Below, in pieces: positions 54,648-64,000 of a DNA stretch of 64,000 nt. The translations under genes and the position numbers were made by a program. Source of the stretch: Endomychus coccineus (taxonomy: Eukaryota; Arthropoda; Insecta; Coleoptera; Endomychidae); assembly GCA_958510875.1 (NCBI GenBank), contig OY294070.1, forward strand, positions 45,097,299 to 45,161,298. The letters run 5' to 3'. The notes beneath the pieces were generated by a model. That model did no database searches. It had not been told where the DNA came from and worked only from the letters and a program-made list of their open reading frames with translations. The number at the start of each line of letters is the position of its first letter. The first letter of the stretch is position 1.

Positions 54648-54784
54648 TTACCAAAATATCGTTGAATACACGTATATTAAACTATAATACTCATTCGCGT
54701 GTTGCTTGGGTATCTTACTTTTCAAACATTTCTTAATTTTCTCTGAGGTTTCCGGAATGTATCGTAAAGTTATATAATTGTCTG
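54648..54784 (-). pseudogene. Penelope-like connector fragment, cut off by the pogo insertion
   Basis: The minus strand encodes NYITLRYIPETSEKIKKCLK, which looks like the stretch that follows the RT thumb in Penelope-like proteins. The missing upstream RT part lies at 61814 and beyond, on the other side of the pogo element. The ORF apparently starting at 54911 is a fusion with pogo end sequence. Confidence 0.6.
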
Positions 54785-55417
54785 TAAGGTGCGTCGGGGT
54801 AAGATCGCACCAAAAATATTGAACATCAATTTTGACGATCCACGGCATATTTTTTTTATATAAATAAAGATTATATGATGTATACCATACCTTCAAAGTA
54901 TGGTTTATCAAGGGGTGACTTTAAATTTACAATAATCACAAGCGTTTTAATGAAATAATCAGAATAAAAATTCAGTGTTACTTATCCGAACTTTCCCAGA
55001 TGATGAGGCAAGATCGAATGGGACTGTACATTATCATAAAATCATTATTTGGCGCAATTCTAGGTAAGTTCGTTTCCGGTCTTTCCTGGTGTTAGGTAGT
55101 TCAAGTAAAAATCACTCGGTAAGAAATAATATTACGAAGATAGTAAGCAAAGTAAGTATATTATCAAGTATCAAATAGCACAAATGTATTGAAGCTGAAT
55201 ACAGAGATACTTAACCCTACTTATTAGCACAAATTTATGCCAGAAAAAGAAATATGGAAAGTCATATGTATTGGTTGAGGTAGAATCATTTCAACAGCTT
55301 CCTGGGTTACAGAGTCTATATCAGGTTGGTCGGGCTAATAAAACTGATTGCTGTTGTTCTTATATTTTAAACATTTTACCACATAATCCTCACCCAATGT
55401 TTTCTCTGTAACTTGTT

Positions 55418-56770
55418 TCACGTAGTATTTAAACGTTTTTTAGTGGCATACTTTAGCAATACCCAAGAATTAACTTCAATAGCAGCAGTGTTTCGGTTTT
55501 TTTCTCCAAGTGGGTTATCTTCATCAAGAAAGTCTATATCGCCATCTGTGTCTTCACAAATTTCTCTCATTTCACAATCTTCCACGTCGCTTTCACTACT
55601 TGAAACTTCCTCAATTAATATCTTCTTTTTCTTGCAAGCTTTTCGTTTCCTAGTGGCAACTTTTTTTGTAGCTTCTTTTAATGTCATCACTTCCGCCCCA
55701 GGTGCCACCCGTGTTTTCTTTTGTGGAGCATTCTTGGCATGTTGTTTAACTGTCTACAATAGAAGATCGCTGCCAAGACACCACTTTTGCATCCCAACTA
55801 GACTTAAAAGACTTGAATACGGCCAAATCTAGTGGCCGGAGGAGGTGAGATGTGTGAGGAGGTAGCTTGAGTATTGTAAGATTATTGTCTTGCGCAAGTT
55901 TTATCACTCTTTGATCCACGTGCGTGCTATGGCCATCATAAATAAGTAATACAGGCCTTTGATCACCTACTGTAGGGATAAATGTCTTTTGAATGTAATT
56001 CAGAAATATATCAGCTTCCATCCATCCATTAGTGCTTGCTGCATACACAAGCTCTCCACCGTCATCACTATTCGCCATCCACTGATCCCAGACATAATTT
56101 CCTTTGCCGCGCTGACTGCTGACAGAATTGTCACATTCTCTTTTCCCGGGCCACTTGTTACTCGTGAAAAGACAGCACCTTTTCCTCCTACTACTTTCGT
56201 TTTTAAGGGATCCATGCACAGGCTTGTCTCATCCAAGTTCCAAATTTGGTCAGGTAAGTTGTGCAGTTGCAATTCATCTAAGAGTGCCTTTAGCAATTTG
56301 AAGTAGTCCCCAATGACAAACGGATCGGTCATTTTTTTGCGAACAAATTCTACTGCCTATGGAGTTTTTAAAGATAAATTATCACGCACTTTGAAAGAAG
56401 TTAACCAATCAGACCCTGGAGTATTATTTTTGTATGGCGTTTTTATTTTGTTCTGGATAACAAACTGAGAAACCAAATAAATAACTTCTTTGCGCGAAAG
56501 TTCAAAGCCCCATGGCTCTAATGTTCGGAGACCATCTGCTAGTATAACTTCTTGGTCCATTGGTATAGCAAGGCTTCGACCAAGCGATTTACTTTTTTGA
56601 CCAGGTTTGCCAGATTTGTGATCAAGCAGTGTACTTTTAGGAATGTTATATTTCCGTGAAGCACCATGAAAAGTAATCACACCTCTCTTTACTCCATCAA
56701 TTGCTGCATTTAGATCGTCCTTGGTGTATTTTTCAGCCCTTTCCGTTTTTCTACTATAATTTCTAACCAT
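55418..56770 (-). pseudogene. pogo/Tigger-type transposase (psq HTH and DDE_1), frameshifted
   Basis: Begins ATG 56770. An HTH-psq DNA-binding domain covers residues about 10-55 (DDLNAAIDGVKRGVITFHGA), followed by a CENPB-type half. The DDE_1 catalytic part follows: IWNLDETSLCMDP (first Asp), PVLLIYDGHSTHVD (second Asp), and LPPHTSHLLRPLDLAVF. Three frames are needed (56357-56770, 56000-56332, 55746-56219), so at least two frameshifts are present. An acidic/basic tail is at 55418-55708. Inactive as it stands. Confidence 0.8.
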
Positions 56771-57129
56771 TCTGGATACCTTTAAATTAAAAGAACATAA
56801 TTATTAGACTTCGTGCTTTAACACTATTTGAAACAAACATCCATGGGGCAAGATCGAACCTATACTATTTTCATAACCTTAAAACAGGTTCGATTTTTCC
56901 CTGTGTGGGGTAAGATCGGACACCTGTGAAACGCGTGGTCTATTATGAGGTTATGTTTTATCGTAAATGTAAGACAACAAATGATTAACAAAATATTAAC
57001 TGCAGTGTCTAAAATATGTGTACTTACCTTAATTTTCGAATTAACTTTTACGGTGTAACACCGGATATCTCAATTTAGTCTTAAAAATGCACTTATTGGA
57101 GGTCGTACCGATGACGTAACGGCGCTTAC

Positions 57130-57526
57130 ACAATGCTGCGTTTCAACTGAGGAGCTTGGCGGCCCGCATGGCTATTAATATGACTGATTCCACCCATAAT
57201 TGCCTTGGAACATAACATACAAAAAGGCTCATTTTGTTGTCTTGGATTTTTTATCAACCACGTATTGAATTTTTGATCCTTAAGCCAGGATCCTGTAAAC
57301 TTTTGTTTGTAACTTTTCTTTTTCTTTCTATCGATTCTCTGTGGGATGAAACACTATCATCACTGTCACTTGAAATCGCAGGGGCAGGTTTATTTTCTAT
57401 TATTCTCTCTTCTTTACATGTTGAGGGTTGTGTAATTTCCATAGGTTCATTTTTATCTTTAACTGTCTCTTTTGGCTTTGAAGTTTTCATTAAAAATCTA
57501 AGAAAATATTTGTTATTGATATACAT
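57130..57526 (-). other. Possible leader exon of the pogo element (uncertain)
   Basis: A minus-strand frame (57254-57526) is charged and Ser-rich; another frame just after it has FCMLC ... HINSH, a possible small zinc finger. No family recognised; it could belong to a second gene of the pogo element or be chance. Confidence 0.25.
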
Positions 57527-57735
57527 TTCTCAACAGCTGAACTAAAACATACTTATCCATTTTTTCGATTCAATGTTATTTTCCGGTATTTATATTTATT
57601 TCGCACTTGCAACGTAAAACGTAACCTTAACCTATAACAGCAACGTCAGCAACACAACTTGTCTTGTCACTTGTCATAGTCAATAGTCATCAATGTCAAA
57701 TGTCATCTGTCATCATACTAATACCGGTGACCCAG

Positions 57736-57768
57736 GCCACAGAACACCTAGTTGAGGTGTTCTGTGGC
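57736..57768. repeat. Perfect 14-bp hairpin
   Basis: GCCACAGAACACCT, a 5-nt loop, then its exact inverse. It lies in the pogo element about 140 bp from the nested insertion. Function unknown. Confidence 0.7.
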
Positions 57769-57904
57769 AGGGATTTTCTTAGGGGCAAAACGTACTAGAT
57801 TATTGAAGTTTTATCTGTTGTCGTAATAGCGTACTAATCAAGTGTAATAGTAATAGATTTAGTACAATTGTAATAGCAAACCCAACGCTGTTGGCGGGAT
57901 ATTG

Positions 57905-57913
57905 CACTACCGG
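57905..57913. repeat. 9-bp target site duplication, left
   Basis: CACTACCGG, repeated in direct orientation at 61722-61730 on the other side of the element. Confidence 0.75.
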
Positions 57914-58263
57914 GCAAGCGTCTAGCCCCCGGCCGCAACTTTACTTCCCAGTAGTGGGGATATTTATGTGTTGCGCGTACGTTCTAAATGTGGTCACGTG
58001 TTGTGTTAGTATCAGACTATCAGACAAAGAAGTGAAGAATTTTGCAATATTAATTTAATTATTTTTATTTTGTTGTTTTTTTGTTACGTTGTACCTACTC
58101 ATCTATTTTTATTTTTGTGTACTATAATGCTGCTGTTGCAATAAAAAAACACACAGATAAGGTAATGAAATGATAAATATATCAAATTATTTATTTATAT
58201 TGTTCAACAGAAAACAATGATATAATAGGCGTAATTTTTAATATGTATAATGAATAAAAAATA

Positions 58264-58620
58264 TTATTTAATTAATAAGGCTGCTAAAATTTTTTCAGTT
58301 TCTTCTTGATTTGATTTTCTGTAGTCGTTTTTCCTGGACACTTTTGTTTTCTTTTTTGTGGAAACAAATTTCCTCTGCTTGTCAATCTTCTGATTATGGG
58401 GTATTTTATTTTGTTTCACTTGTAAGGACTTATTAGGCATATTTAATGCAGCTAAAGTAGGAGTAATTGGCGCAAGCGCAATGCATTTTTTGACCACATC
58501 AATTTCAGACCGTGAAACCATTGAATTCACTTTGTTGAGGAGCTCATGCAATTCTTCTTTTAATTTCTTTTTTTCAGCTTCTAAAGAAGTTAATGGTCGT
58601 GTCTTAGAAGTCACATCCAT
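58264..58620 (-). CDS. Small coiled-coil, Lys-rich ORF in the 3.8-kb element
   Basis: 118 residues: a Leu/Glu/Lys heptad stretch (AEKKKLKEELHELLNKVNSM), then ALAPITPTLAAL and a very basic tail. It lies downstream of the DUF7869-like gene on the same strand. It could be a second protein of the transposon or a last exon. Not recognised. Confidence 0.4.
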   Translation of the reverse strand: MDVTSKTRPLTSLEAEKKKLKEELHELLNKVNSMVSRSEIDVVKKCIALAPITPTLAALNMPNKSLQVKQNKIPHNQKIDKQRKFVSTKKKTKVSRKNDYRKSNQEETEKILAALLIK

Positions 58621-59137
58621 TAAAATGGATTGTAATTCGTCCTGACGACTGTTTTCGGCAATTACTAAATTACCGACATGAAACTTTTCACATGTTTTGT
58701 GAGGTTATATATGAAGCGTCTAAATGCAAATGCAGACATTTCACTTATAACCATTTTTGAGTAAAACGCAAAAAAACCTGCCTAGAGCTTATAACTCGAT
58801 CAATCAACTTGAAATTTTGATAGAAATTTGCTATAATGTTTTTAATGATATTAGAGTTTTATTCAGAAATGTCTGATTTATTATTAACAAGAAAATTTGT
58901 TTACAATTGACACATGTCTGCTTTTGCAGCTGAGCCTTGCACATGTCTGCTTATGCATCTGAGTGAACTCCAATTATCTGGGTTTGCATCTTATGATAAT
59001 AGTGGAAACACCAATAATATTACGGCAGGCTATTAAATTAGGTATTGACATAAAAAAAAACATCAAGAAGTATAATTGAAAAACATGTTCATTATTTTTT
59101 TAGCAGCTATACAGGTATAGCAAAAAAATTAACAGAA

Positions 59138-61091
59138 TTAAACTCTGAATGCGTCGTCTTCAGCATCTGTTAGAATAACTATACCCTCATCCTCATCCAG
59201 CTGATTTTCTACTGCTGCTTCTCTTTCAAATGCGTTTCTGAAGTAATGAAGACGATCGTCGTTCTTCCAGTTCGCCTCATAATGTTTGGCTAACAACGTT
59301 GATATGCTTTTGATTTTGTCGGGCTTCAGAATTCTACCCACACAAAGATTCTGTTGTAAATTTATTTGAGTAATCTGCTTACCCCTCTTACAGATGCCCC
59401 TTGCAACAGCAACATCATTCTTATAGTATGGTTCACCTCTGACAAGAACAGATCCACTGGCGGATTTGGAAAAAATTAGCCTTTTAGATGGTTGAAAACG
59501 GAAATGCCAAGAGGCAGGAAGTTTAAGAACTTTTTCACCTCCCCTTTCCAGTCAAATACTGAGTAGTCTTCTCCCATCTTTAACACAGTTGAAAACTCTT
59601 TAATAATATTAATGTACGTTTCTGGATCAATTACGGTGGTACATTTTTTAACTTTTTTCTCTATCTGGCCAAACACTCGGTCAGGAGGAAGAAACGAATG
59701 ACCGACTATTGGAAATAACAGTTCTAGGCGATTTATGTGAGGTGGAGAACAGCACTGCAGCCAGTATTGGGCCATTCCTACCATCGTGCTGTTCTTGTTC
59801 TGCCCTCCACAACCATCTTCTACTAAACGTACTACTTCTACCTCTTCATGAAATGTGAAATTTTGTAATGCATGAAAAACTGCGGACACTATCTCATTTG
59901 AGCTTCTTGGAGGTCAGTCTCTGTCCATATAAATTATTTTACAGTTTCAGGATTGAGTTTTGATTTTGAATGCCCTGCTACCAACGTAAAATTGTATAGG
60001 TTTATCTGCATGCTAAAGTAACAGGATTGATCTGGAATCTTTGGCAACGGTAAATTTTTTTGACAATCAAAGGACAATATTGCAATTTTAGGATTATTTT
60101 CTTTTAATAAATCATAGAACGAATTACTACGCAGTTTGTGTACTCGCTGTTCCGTCATTATCCTTCCTTTTTCTTCTGGATCGGTGATTTTTTAAATTCT
60201 TTCTGAAAATTGTAGGCATTTTGAACACACATCAACCTTTGGAGATCCAAACCCAATGTTGTATTGTCTTACAAAAATATTTCTAAAAAAACACTCTTTT
60301 ACTTTAAGGTGTTCTTCTACCCCAGAATTGTACATCTTCCACAATTTGATTATATTTAATTCACAGGGTAAGTATCGTCTAATGATTGTTTTATTTCTTG
60401 CATAGTGCGTTTCACAGCAATTTAAAGATTCGATGAAAGTTTTTATTGCCTGTCGCGTAAAAATTGTTTTATGTGAAACTCTATCACCGCCTCTTCTTTC
60501 TTCTGCCAAAACTCCGGTTCTGTGGTATCCCTTCAATATTCTCTGAACTCGATTTTTTCCAACACCAAGTATTTCCAGGAATGTTTTTTTGCACACAGGA
60601 ATCGCCCCTCTCAAAGTTTTAACGGTATACTTCACACTGACCGACGTTGGTTTATTTCCTACATTTTTTTAAATAATTAAATTAAGAATTATTCTTTTAT
60701 CCAGCTTTTTTGGTTTATTTGTCACACAATGCTTCAAGACAAACATATCCTGATACGTTTTGGCTTTCTTGCGGTAAAAATCTTCATTGAATTTTCTTAT
60801 TTCTGTCATAGTTAGTGTGGAACATTGCAATGTTTTTATTTTATTTCCGCATGTGGGAAATTGAGGCAGGCTCCTCCGAGAGTACCTGCAAACATAAAAT
60901 TTATGTTTATTTAATAAACATATTGTTCAACTGCTATTAAACACATTATTCAATTGATTTAAATCATGAAAACTTTGAAAAGAAACTAACCTCAGAGTCT
61001 TGGCTTTCTCTCTTTTCCATTCTTGCTTATTTGCCATTCTTTTTCTGCCTTTTCCACTAGGACTTGGTTCAATATTACTATCGCGATCCAT
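59138..61091 (-). pseudogene. DUF7869-like candidate transposase, intron-containing and broken
   Basis: ATG at 61091 opens a Lys/Arg-rich exon (GKGRKRMANKQEW) with a donor AG/GTTAGT; an acceptor TTTGCAG at about 60890 continues with RRSLPQFPTCG. Then come a helix-turn-helix-like part (FLEILGVGKNRVQRILKGY, 60192-60635) and a catalytic-type core: AILSFDCQKNLPLP, then VEDGCGGQNKNSTM, then GHSFLPPDRVF, three spaced Asp residues. A C-terminal part (59138-59341) has KPDKIKSISTLLAKHYEANW. An in-frame TAA near 60194 and a frameshift near 59930 break it. The transposase role is inferred from its place inside TIRs. Confidence 0.62.
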
Positions 61092-61721
61092 GTTAATACT
61101 GTATTATTGTTCACTAAATGATTCCTCAGAAACAATGCGTAGATATGTATTCAAGTAAAACTTCTTCAACCACGTGCAGGTTATAATGATGAACAATATA
61201 CGTCTTATTATGATCTCGAGTTCACGTGACTAACGAAGTGCAACCTGATTCGTCCACAGGCAAATGTCTGTTTTTGCATCCAACTTGTATGTGCATATGT
61301 CTGCTTTTGCATCTAAGGCTAAATTTAAGACGCCAATATCGGACTCAAATGACTGTTTATACTCCTGGACGTCAGAAAATCGTATTCCTAATAAACTCTA
61401 CTTGAAGAATACATAGCCGACTCATTTTACTCGAAAAGGTGAAATGTCTGCTTTTGCATTTAGACGCTTCATATACAACCAAAAGTACTTTTACAGTTTT
61501 TACAGCACAATTTATTGTTATCCATTCCGCACTAGCACGGTGATACGTGAACACACCAACACAGTATAAAGTTGACAGAGAGACGTTTATTTAAAATTTA
61601 TTTGAACTTAAACTTCGTTCCCTACATTTATTTACGTTACCGCTATGTTCGTTATTATTACTGCCGTAGCGCATGCCTACAATATGGGAAGTGAAGTTGC
61701 GGCCGGGGACTAGACGCTTGT

Positions 61722-61730
61722 CACTACCGG
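61722..61730. repeat. 9-bp target site duplication, right
   Basis: CACTACCGG, identical to 57905-57913. Confidence 0.75.
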
Positions 61731-61813
61731 CAGCACCATTTCAAGGGGGTTTAAGAGAACTACGAGGTTCGTTCGGTCTTGCCCCGGATACGATCTTGCC
61801 CCGACGAACCTTA

Positions 61814-62335
61814 TTACCTTTTATGTTATTTCTATATGACGAACCATTATAGATTTTGTTTATTCTCTCTTTAATGATAGGATTAAAGAATGTTTTTGGG
61901 TAGCCATTCATTTCCAGTGTATTACGAACAATTTTTAAATTTTTGGGACGGTCCTCTGCGTAGGACAATTTAACCGCGCGGTCTGTAAGGCTGTTTATGA
62001 CACTTTTTTATAACAAGCTGGTGCAACGGAATTGAAGTGAAGATATTGTTGAGGAAATTTATGTTTTTGTTTACTTCTATTTCACAAGTATATTGAAGTT
62101 TACTTGAAATTGTGGAAATTGTTAAATTTATTAATTACATACTTTCCTTAGGAACACACATTAGGCAATCATTCACACATCATTTGAAGAATACGGTTCG
62201 AAAATCTACCGAACTTATAACAGATTCCTCTAGGCATTCCATCACGAGGTTAGCAATGGTAGCTGAAATAGGAGATCCCATTGTTGTGCCGAATATTTGT
62301 CCAAAATATTGCTATTGCTCACCGTGTGTTAATGT
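61814..62335 (-). pseudogene. Penelope-like reverse transcriptase fragment (copy 2)
   Basis: Same segment as 46925-47540, about 90% alike, but decayed: the Tyr-Val-Asp-Asp codons are changed (a stop and Asn appear at about 62185-62200) and about 110 bp is deleted near 62040. The thumb piece DRPKNLKIVRNTLEMNGYPK is kept. It is interrupted by the pogo element at TA 61812-61813, and its continuation is at 54648-54784. Confidence 0.75.
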
Positions 62336-64000
62336 GACCTATTTCCTGAGAATTTATATATAAATCAATGTCTTTCACATAGATGACAGTTGGATGCAAT
62401 GTCACGGCGGATTGATTCTAATAGCACTGCTGTATGTCATCTTGTACAACATATTTATAATTCTCCGCAAAATCCATTAGAATCAGTGCTTCGTTCCTTG
62501 TCAATTTTTCTTTTATACTCCTCAAATAACCTGACTGCTGTTTTGCTATATACATGTGAGTCAACAATGAAGTTGCCTCATCAGTAAGTATCTCAAGCAG
62601 TTCACTTTTCGAACATTGTTTTGTTAAATTCAGCCCTATCAGTAGACGTCCATTCTTTATACGTATATTGTTATACGTCTCCGGCAACACTTTCATCTTC
62701 GCTTTCATCGTCAACCTCACCTTGTTTTTCAATATCAGGTTTTTCAAAAAGCAGTTCATCTATTCTATTTACCACTTCTTCTCTCTCAGGACAATTTGAG
62801 CAGGTTCTGAACATACACTTCCGATTTTCGAGATCACAAACAATTCTTGATATGACCTCTTTATAATCCAATGACGTACCTAGGGCTGATAGTAATAACT
62901 TTTTGAAGTGTAGCGCAGACACACAGAGTGCGTTCCAGTTGCACCGGGTAGCACACAGTATTTTGATCCCAATTGTGTCACTAGGATTTTGTTCCTTGAA
63001 AAGAGCGTACTATTCTTTTAAAGTACACAATAGCAACCGTTTCTGTTCGTAACAATTTTTTGATATGCGAACTCTGTCTCTCATTCCTGGCAAAATTCGC
63101 GAATTCATCCCGTCTTCATCACAGTACGTGAGCTTCACTTTATCCACAACTTCTTGTGGAATTATGATTTTAGTAAGTGAACTTTGCACGGCCAAAATGC
63201 CTTGTTCTTTTCTCAGTGCAAGTGCACTTCTAACCATTTTTTTACCAACTTTAAAATAGTCTTGATTTTTTTTATTGACTAGTCCACTGGCGCTACAGTT
63301 GAAAGAAATTTTTGTCTGGCGATTGGAATTCTGGATTTTTTCTTTTATTTGATTCATGAGCAAGTAAAAATTTTCTGAATCTTGGTTTTCTATAATTTTC
63401 ACATGAGCAGGAATATGGAGAATATTTTTCATTTTAATCTCAATCACATCAGTGATAGAGGTTAACTTCTTTTTTGCATATGCAATTTTTGATCCGATTC
63501 TTTTATGCTGAGACGACCTTTTCATTGGTGACAAAGACAACTTTTGCAGGAAATTATCCAAATGTTCTGTTGTGTATTCTTCTGGAGTGAGTACAGCATC
63601 GCTTGGAGTTGATGAGAATGTTTGGCTACTCGAAACTGATGATGTTTGAGTGGAAACGATTTCTTCAGATTTTTTCCCGATTCTTCTACAATTTTACGAT
63701 TTAAGTATGTCGTACAATTAATACAAATTTTTTGACCCGGTACGACCTGCATGTCTAAACTTTTATACTTATGATAATCAGATAACGTCACTCTTTCAAG
63801 TTGTTTTTTATAGTTTTCATATGTACGTTGTAAGGATCGCAACACTTTTTTGTCGAGCACTACAATTGGTCATATAATTTCCTATGGTATTTGCAAATCA
63901 CGGATCCTTCAGCAACTTGAGTGAAAATATTACTACGCAATTGCAGAACTTTCTTATCCTCTTTGTTAAAGCTATCGACTTGAAAGAATGAACATTTATC
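62336..64000 (-). pseudogene. Uncharacterised transposon-like insect gene, interrupted and frameshifted
   Basis: The minus strand, running off the window end, shows in order: KKCCDPYNVH; VVPGQKICINC (a CxxC zinc-type piece, in a different frame); KVGKKMVRSALALRKEQGIL (HTH-like); ISKNCYEQKRLLLCTLKE; CMFRTCSNCPE; and ALILMDFAENYKYVVQDDIQ. I have seen this order in multi-copy uncharacterised proteins of insects and cnidarians, which may be transposases; the DFAENY block could hold a catalytic Asp. Frameshifts near 63760 and 62990 break it, and a Penelope-like element replaces its 3' part from 62335. Confidence 0.55.

Larger units (their letters stand above)
57914..61721 (-). mobile_element. 3.8-kb DNA transposon with 36-bp TIRs, DUF7869-like gene
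   Basis: Left TIR 57915-57950 and right TIR 61685-61720 match at 34 of 36 positions; both contain CAAGCGTCTAG, CCCCGGCCGCAACTT and ACTTCCCA. One extra base at each tip touches the 9-bp duplication CACTACCGG. The element is nested within the pogo element, 90 bp from that element's right end. It encodes the DUF7869-like candidate transposase on the minus strand and a second small frame. Confidence 0.82.
54787..61811 (-). mobile_element. pogo-like DNA transposon with a nested insertion
   Basis: TIRs at 54787-54807 and 61791-61811 share AGGTKCGTCGGGGYAAGAT (19 of 21 bases equal), each bordered by TA (54785-54786 and 61812-61813), the target duplication of Tc1/mariner/pogo elements. The GGGGYAAGATCG core recurs at 56845 and 56907 and in weaker form at 55005. 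It encodes a pogo-type transposase. Without the 3.8-kb nested element it would be about 3.2 kb. Confidence 0.8.

Noticed and set aside
54426..54665. 79-residue plus-strand ORF
   Set aside because: It has no recognisable family and lies antisense to a Penelope remnant region.

Overview
The window looks like nuclear DNA of an arthropod, most likely an insect. It is AT-rich, has spliced genes with GT-AG introns, and is almost entirely mobile DNA: a LINE-type retrotransposon, Penelope-like, hAT, Harbinger, pogo and other DNA-transposon genes. I saw no ordinary housekeeping gene. Family names come from motif recognition by eye, not from a search.

From 1 to 40,810 there is an array built from one compound unit. 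Its core is a capsid-coding, virus-like element of the Polinton / Polinton-like virus / adintovirus type, about 8.2 kb, with long terminal inverted repeats (TIRs) of about 0.89 kb. Copy B (11972-20188) is the only one with both TIRs complete. Copy A (2692-10340) is inverted relative to B. Copy C (26525-34136) is a direct repeat of B with a 13,948-bp period. Each copy carries, in one direction, an A32-like packaging ATPase, a DUF8207-like protein, a fibre-like coiled-coil protein, a scrap resembling the start of a retroviral-type integrase, a small phospholipase-A2-like ORF, a minor capsid (penton-like) protein and a double-jelly-roll major capsid protein. I see no DNA polymerase, protease or complete integrase, so the copies hold a packaging and morphogenesis set only. 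Upstream of the ATPase lie a CACGTG-rich 20-bp minisatellite and 68-bp repeats with a palindrome and TGACGTCA. A TAGTATATAAAYA motif precedes both the ATPase and the minor capsid genes. All three major capsid genes are damaged: a lost ATG in A and an in-frame TGA in B and C.

A 4.7-kb two-ORF non-LTR retrotransposon sits against the outer TIR end of every copy. Two insertion-free junctions in the window (11971/11972 and 40810/40811) define its ends. Between units lies a 1.63-kb flank with a tRNA-like Pol III promoter. A diverged version of this flank at 40811-43430 runs into a Harbinger transposase exon, which suggests the flank was captured from such a locus.

From 43.2 kb to the end the DNA is a nest of older elements: a Harbinger fragment with a MADF exon, a broken hAT transposase, Penelope-like fragments, and a two-gene unit made of a Tnp2/CACTA-like transposase and an apparently intact seven-exon DUF4806 gene with two TA-flanked MITEs at its 3' part. 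At 54.6-64 kb there is a readable four-layer nest: an uncharacterised insect gene family is interrupted by a Penelope-like element, which is interrupted by a pogo-like element (TA site duplication, 21-bp TIRs), which is interrupted by a 3.8-kb element with 36-bp TIRs and a 9-bp target duplication carrying a DUF7869-like candidate transposase. That last element and the capsid-only TIR array are the most novel content.
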